The notes beneath the pieces are model-generated. The model made no database searches. It worked only from the letters and a program-made list of their open reading frames with translations, and was not told the origin of the DNA. From contig NW_027490117.1 of NCBI RefSeq assembly GCF_050948175.1, forward strand, positions 1,364,001 through 1,428,000: DNA of 64,000 nucleotides. Direction: 5' to 3'. The translations under genes were made by a program, and so were the position numbers. This DNA is from Xylocopa sonorina. Lineage: Eukaryota > Arthropoda > Insecta > Hymenoptera > Apidae. Below, in pieces: positions 14,013-29,000 of this stretch (position 1 is the stretch's first letter; each line of letters begins with the position of its first letter).

Positions 14013-15228
14013 ATGAAACATAGAAATGAGGTGCGATATCGCGCTTTAAGAAGCATTAGAGCTCAATCGCTACGATACCTAGACATCTGCAGACGCTATT
14101 TTCTAGCAAGGAAGTGTCGCATTCACATTCATTTGAAGTGTAGACGAGGAATACATAACACTTCGCAATGAATATTATATCTTATCATGAAACATAGATA
14201 TGAGATGCAATATCTCGTTTTAAGAAGCATTTGAACTCTATTGCTACGATACCTAGACATCTGCAGACGCTATTTCCTAGCAAGGCAGTGTCGCATTTAC
14301 ATTCATCTGAAGTGTAGACGAGGAATACATGACAATTCGCAAATCATATTATATCTTACCATGAAACATAGAAATGAGATGCGATATCGCGTTTTAAGAA
14401 GCATTAGATATCTATTGCTACGATACGTAGACATCTGCAAACGCTATTTCTTTCCAAGGAAGTGTCGCATTTACATTCATTTGAATTGTAGACGAGGAAT
14501 ACATAACACTTCGCAAATCATATTATATCTTACCATGAAACAGAAATGAGATGCGATTTCGCGTTTTACGAATCATAAGAACTCCATTGCTACGATACGT
14601 AGACATCTGCAAACGCTATTTCCTAGCGAGGAAGTGTCGCATTCACATTCATTTGAAGTGTAGACGAGGAATACATAACACTTCGCAAATCATATTATAT
14701 CTTACCATGAAACATAGAAATGAGATACGATATCGCTTTGTAAGAATCTTAAGAACACTATTGCTACGATACGTAGATATCAGCAAACGCTATTTCCGAG
14801 CAAGGAAGTGTCGCATTCACATTCATTTGAAGTGTAGACGAGGAATACATAACACTTCGCAAATCATATTATATCTTACCATGAAACATAGAAATGAGAT
14901 GCGATATCGCGTTTTAAGAAGCATTAGAGCTCTATCGCTACGATACCTAGACATCTGCAGACGCTATTTCCTAGCAAGGAAATGTCGCATTTACATTCAT
15001 TTGAAGTGTAGACGAGGAATACATAACACTTCGCAAATCATATTATATCTTACCATGAAACATGGAAATGAGGTGCGATATCGCGTTTTAAGAAGCATTA
15101 GAACTCTATGGCTACGGTATGTAGACATCTGCAAACGCAGTTTCCTTGCAAGGAAGTGTCGCATTTACATTCAATTGAAGTGTACACGAGGAATACATAA
15201 CACTTCGCAAATCATATTATATCTTACC
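13317..15228. repeat. 11-mer HOR, copy 1 (1,912 bp)
   Basis: Eleven monomers including the 172-bp variant at 14,535-14,706. It overlaps the right part of the alpha 17-mer copy and then adds the segment also seen at the window start. The next copy begins 1,912 bp downstream with the same order. Copy-specific bases include GCGGGGAAG at 13,412 and GACAATTCGC at 14,331. Confidence 0.85.
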
Positions 15229-16966
15229 ATGAAACATAGAAATGAGATACGATATCGCGTTGTAAGAATCATAAGAACACTATTGCTACGATACGTAGAC
15301 ATCAGCAAACGCAATTTCCTAGCGAGGAAGTGTCGCATTCACATTCATTTGAAGTGCAGTCGAGGGATACATATCACTTCGCAAATCATATTATATCTTA
15401 CCATGAAGCATAGGAATGACATGCGATATCGCGTTTTAAGAAGCATTTGAACTCTATTGCTACGATACCTAGACATCTGCAGACGCTATTTCCTAGCAAG
15501 GAAGTGTCGCATTTACATTCATTTCAAGTGTAGACGAGGAATACATAACACTTCGCAAATCATATTATATCTTACCATGAAACATGGAAATGAGGTGCGA
15601 TATCGCGTTTTAAGAAGCATTAGAACTCTATCGCTACGGTACGTAGACATCTGCAAACTCTATTTCCTTGCAAGGAAGTGTCGCATTTACATTCATTTGA
15701 AGTGTACACGAGGAATACATAACACTTCGCAAATCATATTATATCTTACCATGAAACATAGAAATGAGGTGCGATATCGCGCTTTAAGAAGCATTAGAAC
15801 ACTATCGCTACGATGCGTAGACATCTGCAAACGCTATTTCTTTGCAAGGAAGTGTCGCATTTACATTCAGTTGAAGTGTAGACGAGGAATACATAACACT
15901 TCGCAAATCATATTATATCTTACCATGAAACATAGAAATGAGGTGCGATATCGCGCTTTAAGAAGCATTAGAGCTCTATCGCTACGATACCTAGACATCT
16001 GCAGACGCTATTTTCTAGCAAGGAAGTGTCGCATTCACATTCATTTGAAGTGTAGACGAGGAATACATAACACTTCGCAATGAATATTATATCTTATCAT
16101 GAAACATAGATATGAGATGCAATATCTCGTTTTAAGAAGCATTTGAACTCTATTGCTACGATACCTAGACATCTGCAGACGCTATTTCCTAGCAAGGCAG
16201 TGTCGCATTTACATTCATCTGAAGTGTAGACGAGGAATACATGACACTTCGCAAATCATATTATATCTTACCATGAAACATAGAAATGAGATGCGATATC
16301 GCGTTTTAAGAAGCATTAGATATCTATTGCTACGAAACGTAGACATCTGCAAACGCTATTTCTTTCCAAGGAAGTGTCGCATTTACATTCACTTGAATTG
16401 TAGACGAGGAATACATAACACTTCGCAAATCATATTATATCTTACCATGAAACAGAAATGAGATGCGATTTCGCGTTTTACGAATCATAAGAACTCCATT
16501 GCTACGATACGTAGACATCTGCAAACGCTATTTCCTAGCGAGGAAGTGTCGCATTCACATTCATTTGAAGTGTAGACGAGGAATACATAACACTTCGCAA
16601 ATCATATTATATCTTACCATGAAACATAGAAATGAGATACGATATCGCTTTGTAAGAATCTTAAGAACACTATTGCTACGATACGTAGATATCAGCAAAC
16701 GCTATTTCCGAGCAAGGAAGTGTCGCATTCACATTCATTTGAAGTGTAGACGAGGAATACATAACACTTCGCAAATCATATTATATCTTACCATGAAACA
16801 TAGAAATGAGATGCGATATCGCGCTTTAAGAAGCATTAGAGCTCTATCGCTACGATACCTAGACATCTGCAGACGCTATTTCCTAGCAAGGAAATGTCGC
16901 ATTTACATTCATTTGAAGTGTAGACGAGGAATACATAACGCTTCGCAAATCATATTATATCTTACC
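15229..16966. repeat. 11-mer HOR, copy 2 (10 of 11 monomers)
   Basis: Aligned to 13,317-15,054 at a constant offset of 1,912 bp. The match stops at about 16,966, where the first copy continues with a CATGGAAATGAGG monomer and this one with CATAGAAATGAG followed by AATCATAAG. One dyad II arm is hit here (CTACGAAACGTAG at about 16,331). Confidence 0.85.
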
Positions 16967-17140
16967 ATGAAACATAGAAATGAGATGCGATATCGCGTTT
17001 TAAGAATCATAAGAACTCTATTGCTACGATACGTAGACATCTGCAAACGCTATATCCTTGCAAGGAAGTGTCGCATTTACATTCATTTGAAGTGCAGTCG
17101 AGGGATACATAACACGTCGCAAATCATATTATATCTTACC

Positions 17141-19054
17141 ATGAAACATAGAAATGAGATGCGATATCGGGTTTTAAGAAACATTTGAACTCTATTGCTA
17201 CGATACCTAGACATCTGCAGACGCTATTTCCTAGCAAGGAAGTGTCGCATTTACATTCATTTGAAGTGTAGACGAGGAATACATAACTCTTCGCAAATCA
17301 TATTATATCATACCATGAATCATTTGAAATGAGATGCGATATCGCGTTTTAAGAATCATAAGAACTCTATTGCTACGATACGTAGACTTCTGTAAACGCT
17401 ATTTCCTTGCAAGGAAGTGTCGCATTTACATTCATTTGAAGTGCAGTCGAGAAATACATAACACTTCGCAAATCATATTATATCTTACCATGAAACATAG
17501 GAATGACATGCGATATCGCGTTTTAAGAAGCATTTGAACTCTATTGCTACGATACCTAGACATCTGCAGACGCTATATCCTAGCAAGGAAGTGTCGCATT
17601 TACATTCATTTCAAGTGTAGACGGGGAATTCATTACACTTCGCAAATCATATTATATCTTACCATGAAACATAGGAATGACATGCGATATCGCGTTCTAA
17701 GAAGCATTAGAAATCTATTGCTACGATACGTAGACATCTGCAAACGCTATTTCCTTGCAAGGAAGTGTCGCATTTACATTCATTTGAATCGTATACGAGG
17801 AATGCATAACACTTCGCAATGTATATTACATCTTATCATGAAACCTAGAAATGAGATGCGATATCGCGTTTTAATAAGCATTAGAAAGCTATTGCTACGA
17901 TACGTAGACATCTGCAAACGCTATTTCCTAGCAAGGAAGTGTCGCATTTACATTCCTTTGAAGTGTAGACGAGGAATACATAACACTTCGCAAATCATAT
18001 TATATCTTACCATGAAACATAGAAATGAGATACGATATCGCGTTGTAAGAATCATAAGAACACTATTGCTACGATACGTAGACATCAGCAAACGCTATTT
18101 CCTAGCGAAGAAGTGTCGCATTCACATTCATTTGAAGTGTAGACGAGGAATACATAACACTTCGCAAATCATATTATATCTTACCAAGAAACATAGAAAT
18201 GAGATGCGATATCGCGTTTTAAGAAGCATTAGAACTCTATCGCTAAGATACCTAGACATCTGCAGACGCTACTTCCTAGCAAGGAAATGTCGCATTTGCA
18301 TTCATTTGAAGTGTAGACGAGGAATACAAAACACTTCGCAAATCATATTATATCTTACCGTGAAACATAGAAATGAGATGCGATATCGCGTTTTAATAAG
18401 CATTAGAACTCTACAGCTACGATAGGTAGACATCTGCAAACGCTATTTCCTTTCAAGGAAGTGTCGCATTTACATTCATTTGAAGTGTAGACGAGGAATA
18501 CATCACACTTCGCAAATCATATTATATCTTACCATGAAACATAGAAATGAGATGCGATATTGTGTTTTGAGAAGCATTAGAACTCTATCGCTACGATACC
18601 TAGACATCTGCAGATGCTACTTCCTAGCAAGGAAGTGTCGCATTTACATTCATTTGAAGTGTAGACGAGGAATACATAACACTTCGCAAATCATATTATA
18701 TCTTACCATGAAACATGGAAATGAGGTGCGATATCGCGTTTTAAGAAGCATTAGAACCCTATTGCTACGGTACGTAGACATCTGCAAACGCTATTTCCTT
18801 GCAAGGAAGTGCCGCATTTACATTCAATTGAAGTGTACACGAGGAATACATAACACTTCGCAAATCATATTATATCTTTCCATGAAACATAGAAATGAGG
18901 TGCGATATCGCGTTCTAAGGAGCATTAGAAATCAATTGCTTCGATACGTAGACATCTGCAAACGCTATTTCTTTGCAAGGAAGTGTCGCATTCACATTCA
19001 TTTGAAGTGTAGACGTGGAATACACACACTTCGCAAATCATATTATATCTTACC
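17141..19054. repeat. beta 17-mer HOR, fifth copy (11 monomers)
   Basis: Same monomer order and length (1,914 bp) as 8,796-10,709, offset about 8,345 bp. It includes the 175-bp monomer at 17,315-17,489 (here ATGAATCATTTGAAATGAG) and the terminal 173-bp monomer. Differences are scattered single bases, for example GTTTTAATAAGC at about 17,870 where copy 4 has GTTTTAAGAAGC. Confidence 0.85.
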
Positions 19055-22000
19055 TTGAAACATAGAAATGAGATGCGATATCGCGTTTTAAGAAGCATTA
19101 GAACTCTATCGCTACGATACCTAGACATCTGCAGACGCTACTTCCTAGCAAGGAAATGTCGCATTTACATTCATTTGAAGTGTAGACGAGGAATACAAAA
19201 CACTTCGCAAATCATATTATATCTTACCATGAAACATAGAAATGAGATGCGATATCGCGTTTTAATAAGCATTAGAACTCTACTGCTACGATAGGTAGAC
19301 ATCTGCAAACGCTATTTCCTTTCAAGGAAGTGTCGCATTTACATTCATTTGAAGTGTAGACGAGGAATACATCACACTTCGCAAATCATATTATATCTTA
19401 CCATGAAACATGGAAATGATGTGCGATATCGCGTTTTAAGAAGCATTAGAACCCTATTGCTACGGTACGTAGACATCTGCAAACGCTATTTCCTTGCAAG
19501 GAAGTGTCGCATTTACATTCATTTGAATTGTACACGAGGAATACATAACACTTCGCAAATCATTTTATATCTTACCATGAAACATAGGAATGAGGTGCGA
19601 TATCGCGCTTTAAGAAGCATTAGAACTCTATCGCTACGATACCTAGACATCTGCAGACGCTATTTCCTAGCAAGGAAGTGTCGCATTTACATTCATTTGA
19701 AGTGTAGACGAGGAATACATAACACTTCGCAAATCATATTATATCTTACCATGAAGCATGGAAATGAGGTGCGATATCGCGTTTTAAGAAGCATTAGAAC
19801 TCTATTGCTACGGTACTTAGACATCTGCAAACGCTATTTCCTTGCAAGGAAGTGTCGCATTTACATTCATTTGAAGTGTACACGAGGAATACATAACACT
19901 TCGCAAATCATATTATATCTTACCATGAAACATAGAAATGAGATGCGATATCGTGTTTTAAGAATCATAAGAACTCTATTGGTACGATACGTAGACATCT
20001 GCAAACGCTATTTCCTTGCAAGGAAGTGTCGCATTTACATTCATTTGAAGTGCAGTCGAGGGATACATATCACTTCGCAAATCATATTATATCTTACCAT
20101 GAAACATAGAAATGAGATGCGATATCGGGTTTTAAGAAACATTTGAACTCTATTGCTACGATACCTAGACATCTAAAGACGCTATTTCCTAGCAAGGAAG
20201 TGTCGCATTTACATTCATTTGAAGTGTAGACGAGGAATACATTACACTTCGCAAATCATATTATATCTTACCATGAAACATAGAAATGAGATGCGATATC
20301 GCGTTCTAAGAAGCATTAGAAATCCATTGCTACGATACGTAGACATCTGCAAACGCTATTTCCTTGCAAGGAAGTGTCGCATTAACATTCATATGAAGTG
20401 TAGACGAGGAATACATAACACTTCGCAAATCATATTATATCTTACCATGAAACATAGAGATGAGATGCGATATCGCGTTTTAAGAAGCATTAGAACTCTA
20501 TTGCTACGATAGGTAGACATCTGCAAACGCTATTTCCTAGCAACGAAATGTCGCATTTACATTCATTTGAAGTGTAGACGAGGAATACATAACACTTCGC
20601 AAATCATATTATATCTTACCATGAAACATAGAAGTGAGATGCGATATCGCGTTTTAATAAGCATTAGAACTCTATTGCTACGGTACGTAGACATCTGCAA
20701 ACGCTATTTCCTTGCAAGGAAGTGTCGCATTTACATTCATTTGAAGTGTACACGAGGAATACATAACACTCCGCAAATCATATTATATCTTACCATGAAA
20801 CATAGAAATGAGATGCGATATCGCGTTTTAAGAATCATAAGAACTCTATTGCTACGATACGTAGACATCTGCAAACGCTATTTCCTTGCAAGGAAGTGTC
20901 GCATTTACATTCATTTGAAGTGCAGTCGAGGGATACATATCACTTCGCAAATCATATTATATCTTACCATGAAGCATAGGAATGACATGCGATATCGCGT
21001 TTTAAGAAGCATTTGAACTCTATTGCTACGATACCTAGACATCTGCAGACGCAATTTCCTAGCAAGGAAGTGTCGCATTTACACTCATTTCAAGTGTAGA
21101 CGAGGAATACATAACACTTCGCAAATCATATTATATCTTACCATGAAACATGGAAATGAGGTGCGATATCGCGTTTTAAGAAGCATTAGAACTCTATCGC
21201 TACGATACCTAGACATCTGCAGACGCTATTTCCTTTCAAGCAAATGTCGCATTTACATTCATTTGAAGTGTTGACGAGGAGTACATAAAACTTCGCAAAT
21301 CATATTATATCTTACCATGAAACATAGAAATGAGATGCGATATCACGTTTTCAGAATCATAAGAACTCTATTGCTACGATACGTAGACATCTGCAAACGC
21401 TCTTTCCTTGCAAGGAAGTGTCGCATTAACATTCATATGAAGTGTAGACGAGGAATACATAACACTTCGCAAATCATATTATATCTTACCATGAAACATA
21501 GAAATGAGATGCGATATCGCGTTTTAAGAAGCATTAGAACTCTATTGCTACGATAGGTAGACATCTGCAAACGCTATTTCCTAGCAACGAAATGTCGCAT
21601 TTACATTCATTTGAAGTGTAGACGAGGAATACATAACACTTCGCAAATCATATTATATCTTACCATGAAACATAGAAGTGAGATGCGATATCGCGTTTTA
21701 ATAAGCATTAGAACTCTACTGCTACGATAGGTAGACATCTGCAAACGCTATTTCCTTTCAAGGAAGTGTCGCATTTACATTCATATGAAGTGCAGACGAG
21801 GAATGCCTAGCACTTCGCAAATCATATTATATCTTACCATGAAACATAGAAATGAGATGCGATATCGCGTTTTAAGAAGCATTAGAACTCTATTGCTACG
21901 ATAGGTAGACATCTGCAAACGCTATTTCCTAGCAAGGAAGTGTCGCATTTACATTCATTTGAAGTGTAGACGAGGAATACATAACACTTCGCAAATCATA

Positions 22001-23056
22001 TTATATCTTACCATGAAACATAGAAATGAGGTGCGATATCGCGCTTTAAGAAGCATTAGAACCCTATTGCTACGGTACGTAGACATCTGCAAACGCTATT
22101 TCCTTGCAAGGAAGTGTCGCATTTACATTCAATTGAAGTGTACACGAGGAATACATAACACTTCGCAAATCATATTATATCTTACCATGAAACATAGAAA
22201 TGAGATGCGATATCGTGTTTTAAGAATCATAAGAACTCTATTGGTACGATACGTAGACATCTGCAAACGCTATTTCCTTGCAAGGAAGTGTCGCATTTAC
22301 ATTCATTTGAAGTGCAGTCGAGGGATACATATCACTTCGCAAATCATATTATATCTTACCATGAAACATAGAAATGAGATGCGATATCGGGTTTTAAGAA
22401 ACATTTGAAATCTATTGCTACGATACCTAGACATCTAAAGACGCTATTTCCTAGCAAGGAAGTGTCGCATTTACATTCATTTGAAGTGTAGACGAGGAAT
22501 ACATTACACTTCGCAAATCATATTATATCTTACCATGAAACATAGAAATGAGATGCGATATCGCGTTCTAAGAAGCATTAGAAATCCATTGCTACGATAC
22601 GTAGACATCTGCAAACGCTATTTCCTTGCAAGGAAGTGTCGCATTTACATTCATTTGAAGTGTACACGAGGAATACATAACACTTCGCAAATCATATTAT
22701 ATCTTACCATGAAACATAGAAATGAGGTGCGATATCGCGCTTTAAGAAGCATTAGAACTCTATCGCTACGATACCTAGACATCTGCAGACGCTATTTCCT
22801 AGCAAGGAAGTGTCGCATTTACATTAATCTGAAGCGTAGACGAGGAATACATAACACTTCGCAAATCATATTATATCTTACCATGAAACATGGAAATGAG
22901 GTGCGATATCGCGTTTTAGGAAGCATTAGAACTCTATTGCTACGGTACGTAGACATCTGCAAACGCTATTTCCTTGCAAGGAAGTGTCGCATTTACATTC
23001 ATTTGAAGTGTACACGAGGAATACATAACACTTCGCAAATCATATTATATCTTACC
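19055..23056. repeat. transition zone, mosaic of older and newer subtypes
   Basis: About 23 monomers with no single clean HOR. The dyad IV form CATATGAAG and frequent subtype C (GATAGGTAG) first appear here, from about 20.39 kb. A segment with the rare ATTGGTACG marker, about 19,900-20,380, recurs at about 22,162-22,640 (offset 2,262 = 13 x 174) and at about 26,687-27,170 (offset 6,787). Single-base oddities include CATCTAAAGACGC (20,170; 22,432) and GTGTTGACGAGGAGT (21,270). Confidence 0.75.
21665..21838 (+). repeat. subtype C monomer with rare GGAATGCCTAGC marker
   Basis: Carries GAAGTGAGATG, GTTTTAATAAGC, GATAGGTAG, CCTTTCAAGG, CATATGAAG and GGAATGCCTAGC. By eye it is identical over 174 bp to 32,631-32,804, which is the extra monomer in the second copy of the 6.8-kb duplication. 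I saw the CCTAGC form at this place only in these two monomers. Confidence 0.85.
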
Positions 23057-26000
23057 ATGAAACATAGAAATGAGATGCGATATCGCGTTTTAAGAATCAT
23101 AAGAACTCTATTGCTACGATAAGTAGACATCTGCAAACGCTATTTCCTTGCAAGGAAGTGTCGCATTTACATTCATTTGAAGTGTACACGAGGAATACAT
23201 AACACTTCGCAAATCATATTATATCTTACCATGAAACATAGAAATGAGGTGCGATATCGCGCTTTAAGAAGCATTAGAACACTATCGCTACGATGCGTAG
23301 ACATCTCCAAATGCTATTTCTTTGCAAGGAAGTGTCGCATTTACATTCATTTGAAGTGTAGACGAGGAATACATAACACTTCGCAAATCATATTATATCT
23401 TACCATGAAACATAGAAATGAGGTGCGATATCGCGCTTTAAGAAGCATTAGAGCTCTATCGCTACGATACCTAGACATCTGCAGACGCTATTTTCTAGCA
23501 AGGAAGTGTCGCATTTACATTCATTTGAAGTGTAGACGAGGAATACATCACACTTCGCAAATCATATTATATCTTACCATGAAACATAGAAATGAGATGC
23601 GATATCGCATTTTAATAAGCATTAGAACTCTACTGCTACGATAGGCAGACATCTGCAAACGCTATTTCCTTTCAAGGAAGTGTCGCATTTACATTCATAT
23701 GAAGTGCAGACGAGGAATGCATAGCACTTCGCAAATCATATTATATCTCACCATGAAACATAGAAATGAGATGCGATATCGCGTTTTAAGAAGCATTAGT
23801 ACTCTATTGCTACGATAGGTAGACATCTGCAAAATTCTATTTCCTAGCAAGGAAATGTCGCATTTACATTCATTTGAAGTGTAGACGAGGAATACATAAC
23901 ACTTCGCAAATCATATTATATCTTACCATGAAACATAGAAATGAGATGCGATATCGCGTTTTAAGAAGCATTAGAAATCTATTGCCACGATACGTAGACA
24001 TCTGCAAACGCTGTTTCTTTGCAAGGAAGTGTCGCATTTACATTCATTTGAAGTGTAGACGTGGAATACACACACTTCGCAAATCATATTATATCTTACC
24101 ATGAAACATAGAAATGAGATGCGATATCGCGCTTTAATAAGCATTAGAACCCTACTGCTACGATACCTAGACATCTGCAGACGCTATTTCCTGGCAAGGA
24201 AGTGTCGCATTTACATTCATTTGAAGTGCAGTCGGGGGATACATATCACTTCGCAAATCATATTATATCTTACCATGAAGCATAGGAATGACATGCGATA
24301 TCGCGTTTTAAGAAGCATTTGAACTCTATTGCTACGATACCTAGACATCTGCAGACGCAATTTCCTAGCAAGGAAGTGTCGCATTTACATTCATTTCAAG
24401 TGTAGACGAGGAATACATAACACTTCGCAAATCATATTATATCTTACCATGAAACATGGAAATGAGGTGCGATATCGCGTTTTAAGAAGCATTAGAACTC
24501 TATCGCTACTGTACGTAGACATCTGCAAACTCTATTTCCTTGCAAGGAAGTGTCGCATTTACATTCATTTGAAGTGTACACGAGGAATACATAACACTTC
24601 GCAAATCATATTATATCGTACCATGAAACATAGAAATGAGGTGCGATATCGCGCTTTAAGAAGCATTAGAACACTATCGCTACGATGCGTAGACATCTGC
24701 AAATGCTATTTCTTTGCAAGGAAGTGTCGCATTTACATTCATTTGAAGTGTAGACGAGGAATACATAACACTTCGCAAATCATATTATATCTTACCATGA
24801 AACATAGAAATGAGGTGCGATATCGCGCTTTAAGAAGCATTAGAGCTCTATCGCTACGATACCTAGACATCTGCAGACGCTATTTTCTAGCAAGGAAGTG
24901 TCGCATTTACATTCATTTGAAGTGTAGACGAGGAATACATCACACTTCGCAAATCATATTATATCTTACCATGAAACATAGAAATGAGATGCGATATCGC
25001 ATTTTAATAAGCATTAGAACTCTACTGCTACGATAGGCAGACATCTGCAAACGCTATTTCCTTTCAAGGAAGTGTCGCATTTACATTCATATGAAGTGCA
25101 GACGAGGAATGCATAGCACTTCGCAAATCATATTATATCTTACCATGAAACATAGAAATGAGATGCGATATCGCGTTTTAAGAAGCATTAGTACTCTATT
25201 GCTACGATAGGTAGACATCTGCAAAATTCTATTTCCTAGCAAGGAAATGTCGCATTTACATTCATTTGAAGTGTAGACGAGGAATACATAACACTTCGCA
25301 AATCACATTATATCTTACCATGAAACATAGAAATGAGATGCGATATCGCGTTTTAAGAATCATAAGAACTCTACTGCTACGATACGTAGACTTCTGCAAA
25401 CGCTATTTCCTTGCAAGGAAGTGTCGCATTTACATTCATTTGAAGTGCAGTCGAGAAATACATAACACTTCGCAAATCATATTATATCTTACCATGAAAC
25501 ATAGGAATGACATGCGATATCGCGTTTTACGAAGCATTTGAACTCTATTGCTACGATACCTAGATATCTGCAGACGCTATTTCCTAGCAAGGAAGTGTCG
25601 CATTTACATTCATTTCAAGTGTAGACGAGGAATACATCACACTTCGCAAATCATATTATATCTTACCATGAAACATAGAAATGAGATGCGATATTGTGTT
25701 TTGAGAAGCATTAGAACTCTATCGCTACGATACCTAGACATCTGCAAACGCTATTTCCTAGCAACGAAATGTCGCATTTACATTCATTTGAAGTGTAGAC
25801 GAGGAATACATAACACTTCGCAAATCATATTATATCTTACCATGAAACATAGAAATGAGATGCGATATCGCGTTTTAAGAAGCATTAGAACTCTATTGCT
25901 ACGATAGGTAGATATCTGCAAACGCTATTTCCTAGCAAGGAAGTGTCGCATTTACATTCATTTGAAGTGTAGACGAGGAATACATAACACTTCGCAAATC

Positions 26001-29000
26001 ATATTATATCTTACCATGAAACATGGAAATGAGGTGCGATATCGCGTTTTAAGAAGCATTAGAACTCTATTGCTACGGTACGTAGACATCTGCAAACGCT
26101 ATTTCCTTGCAAGGAAGTGTCGCATTTACATTCATTTGAAGTGTACACGAGCCATACATAACACTTCGCAAATCATATTATATCATACCATGAAACATAG
26201 AAATGAGGTGCGATATCGCGCTTTAAGAAGCATTAGAACACTATCGCTACGATACCTATACATCTGCAGACGCTATTTCCTAGCAAGGAAGTGTCGCATT
26301 TACATTCATTTGAAGTGTAGACGAGGAATACATAACACTTCGCAAATCATATTATATCTTACCATGAAACATAGAAATGAGATGCGATATCGCGTTTTAA
26401 GAGTCATAAGAACTCTATTGCTACGATACGTAGACATCTGCAAACGCTATTTCCTTGCAAGGAAGTGTCGCATTTACATTCATTTGAAGTGCAGTCGAGG
26501 GATACATATCACTTCGCAAATCATATTATTTCTTACCATGAAGCATAGGAATGACATGCGATATCGCGTTTTAAGAAGCATTTGAACTCTATTGCTACGA
26601 TACCTAGACATCTGCAGACGCTATTTCCTAGCAAGGAAGTGTCGCATTTACATTCATTTCAAGTGTACACGAGGAATACATAACACTTCGCAAATCATAT
26701 TATATCTTACCATGAAACATAGAAATGAGATGCGATATCGTGTTTTAAGAATCATAAGAACTCTATTGGTACGATACGTAGACATCTGCAAACGCTATTT
26801 CCTTGCAAGGAAGTGTCGCATTTACATTCATTTGAAGTGCAGTCGAGGGATACATATCACTTCGCAAATCATATTATATCTTACCATGAAACATAGAAAT
26901 GAGATGCGATATCGGGTTTTAAGAAACATTTGAACTCTATTGCTACGATACCTAGACATCTAAAGACGCTATTTCCTAGCAAGGAAGTGTCGCATTTACA
27001 TTCATTTGAAGTGTAGACGAGGAATACATTACACTTCGCAAATCATATTATATCTTACCATGAAACATAGAAATGAGATGCGATATCGCGTTCTAAGAAG
27101 CATTAGAAATCCATTGCTACGATACGTAGACATCTGCAAACGCTATTTCCTTGCAAGGAAGTGTCGCATTAACATTCATATGAAGTGTAGACGAGGAATA
27201 CATAACACTTCGCAAATCATATTATATCTTACCATGAAACATAGAGATGAGATGCGATATCGCGTTTTAAGAAGCATTAGAACTCTATTGCTACGATAGG
27301 TAGACATCTGCAAACGCTATTTCCTAGCAACGAAATGTCGCATTTACATTCATTTGAAGTGTAGACGAGGAATACATAACACTTCGCAAATCATATTATA
27401 TCTTACCATGAAACAGGGAAATGAGGTGCGATATCACGTTTTAAGAAGCATTAGAACTCTATTGCTACGATGCGTAGACATCTGCAAACGCTATTTCTTT
27501 GCAAGGAAGTGTCGCATTTACATTCATTTGAAGTGTAGACGAGGAATACATAACACTTCGCAAATCATATTATATCTTACAATGAAACATAGAAATGAGG
27601 TGCGATATCGCGCTTTAAGAAGTATTAGAGCTCTATCGCTACGATACCTAGACATCTGCAGACGCTATTTTCTAGCAAGGAAGTGTCGCATTTACATTCA
27701 TTTGAAGTGTAGACGAGGAATACATCACTCTTCGCAAATCATATTATATCTTACCATGAAACATAGAAATGAGATGCGATATCGCGTTTTAAGAAGCATT
27801 AGTACTCTATTGCTACGATAGGTAGACATCTGCAAACGCTATTTCCTTGCAAGGAAGTGTCGCATTTACATTCATTTGAAGTGTACACCAGCCATACATA
27901 ACACTTCGCAAATCATATTATATCATACCATGAAACATAGAAATGAGGTGCGATATCGCGCTTTAAGAAGCATTAGAACTCTACTGCTACGATACCTAGA
28001 CATCTGCAGACGCTATTTCCTAGCAAGGAAGTGTCGCATTTACATTAATTTGAATTGTAAACGAGGAATACATAACACTTCGCAAATCATATTATATCTT
28101 ACCATGAAACATAGAAATGAGATGCGATATCGCGTTTTAAGAATCATAAGAACTCTACTGCTACGATACGTAGACTTCTGCAAACGCTATTTCCTTGCAA
28201 GGAAGTGTCGCATTTACATTCATTTGAAGTGCAGTCGAGAAATACATAACACTTCGCAAATCATATTATATCTTGCCATGAAACATAGGAATGACATGCG
28301 ATATCGCGTTTTACGAAGCATTTGAACTCTATTGCTACGATACCTAGATATCTGCAGACGCTATTTCCTAGCAAGGAAGTGTCGCATTTACATTCATATG
28401 AAGTGTAGACGAGGAATGCATAGCACTTCGCAAATCATATTATATCTTACCATGAAACATAGAAATGAGATGTGATATCGCGTTTTAAGAAGCATTAGAA
28501 CTCTATTGCTACGATAGGTAGACATCTGCAGACGCTATCTCCTTTCAAGCAAGTGTCGCATTTACATTCATTTGAAGTGTAGACGAGGAGTACATAAAAC
28601 TTCGCAAATCATATTATATCTTACCATGAAACATAGAAATGAAATGCGATATCACGTTTTCAGAATCATAAGAACTCTATTGCTACGATACGTAGACATC
28701 TGCAAACGCTCTTTCCTTGCAAGGAAGTGTCGCATTAACATTCATATGAAGTGTAGACGAGGAATACATAACACTTCGCAAATCATATTATATCTTACCA
28801 TGAAACATGGAAATGAGGTGCGATATCGCGTTTTAAGAAGCATTAGAACTCTATTGCTACGGTACGTAGACATCTGCAAACGCTATTTCCTTGCAAGGAT
28901 GTGTCGCATTTACATTCATATGAAGTGTAGACGAGGAATGCATAGCACTTCGCAAATCATATCATATCTTACCATGAAACATAGAAATGAGATGCGATAT

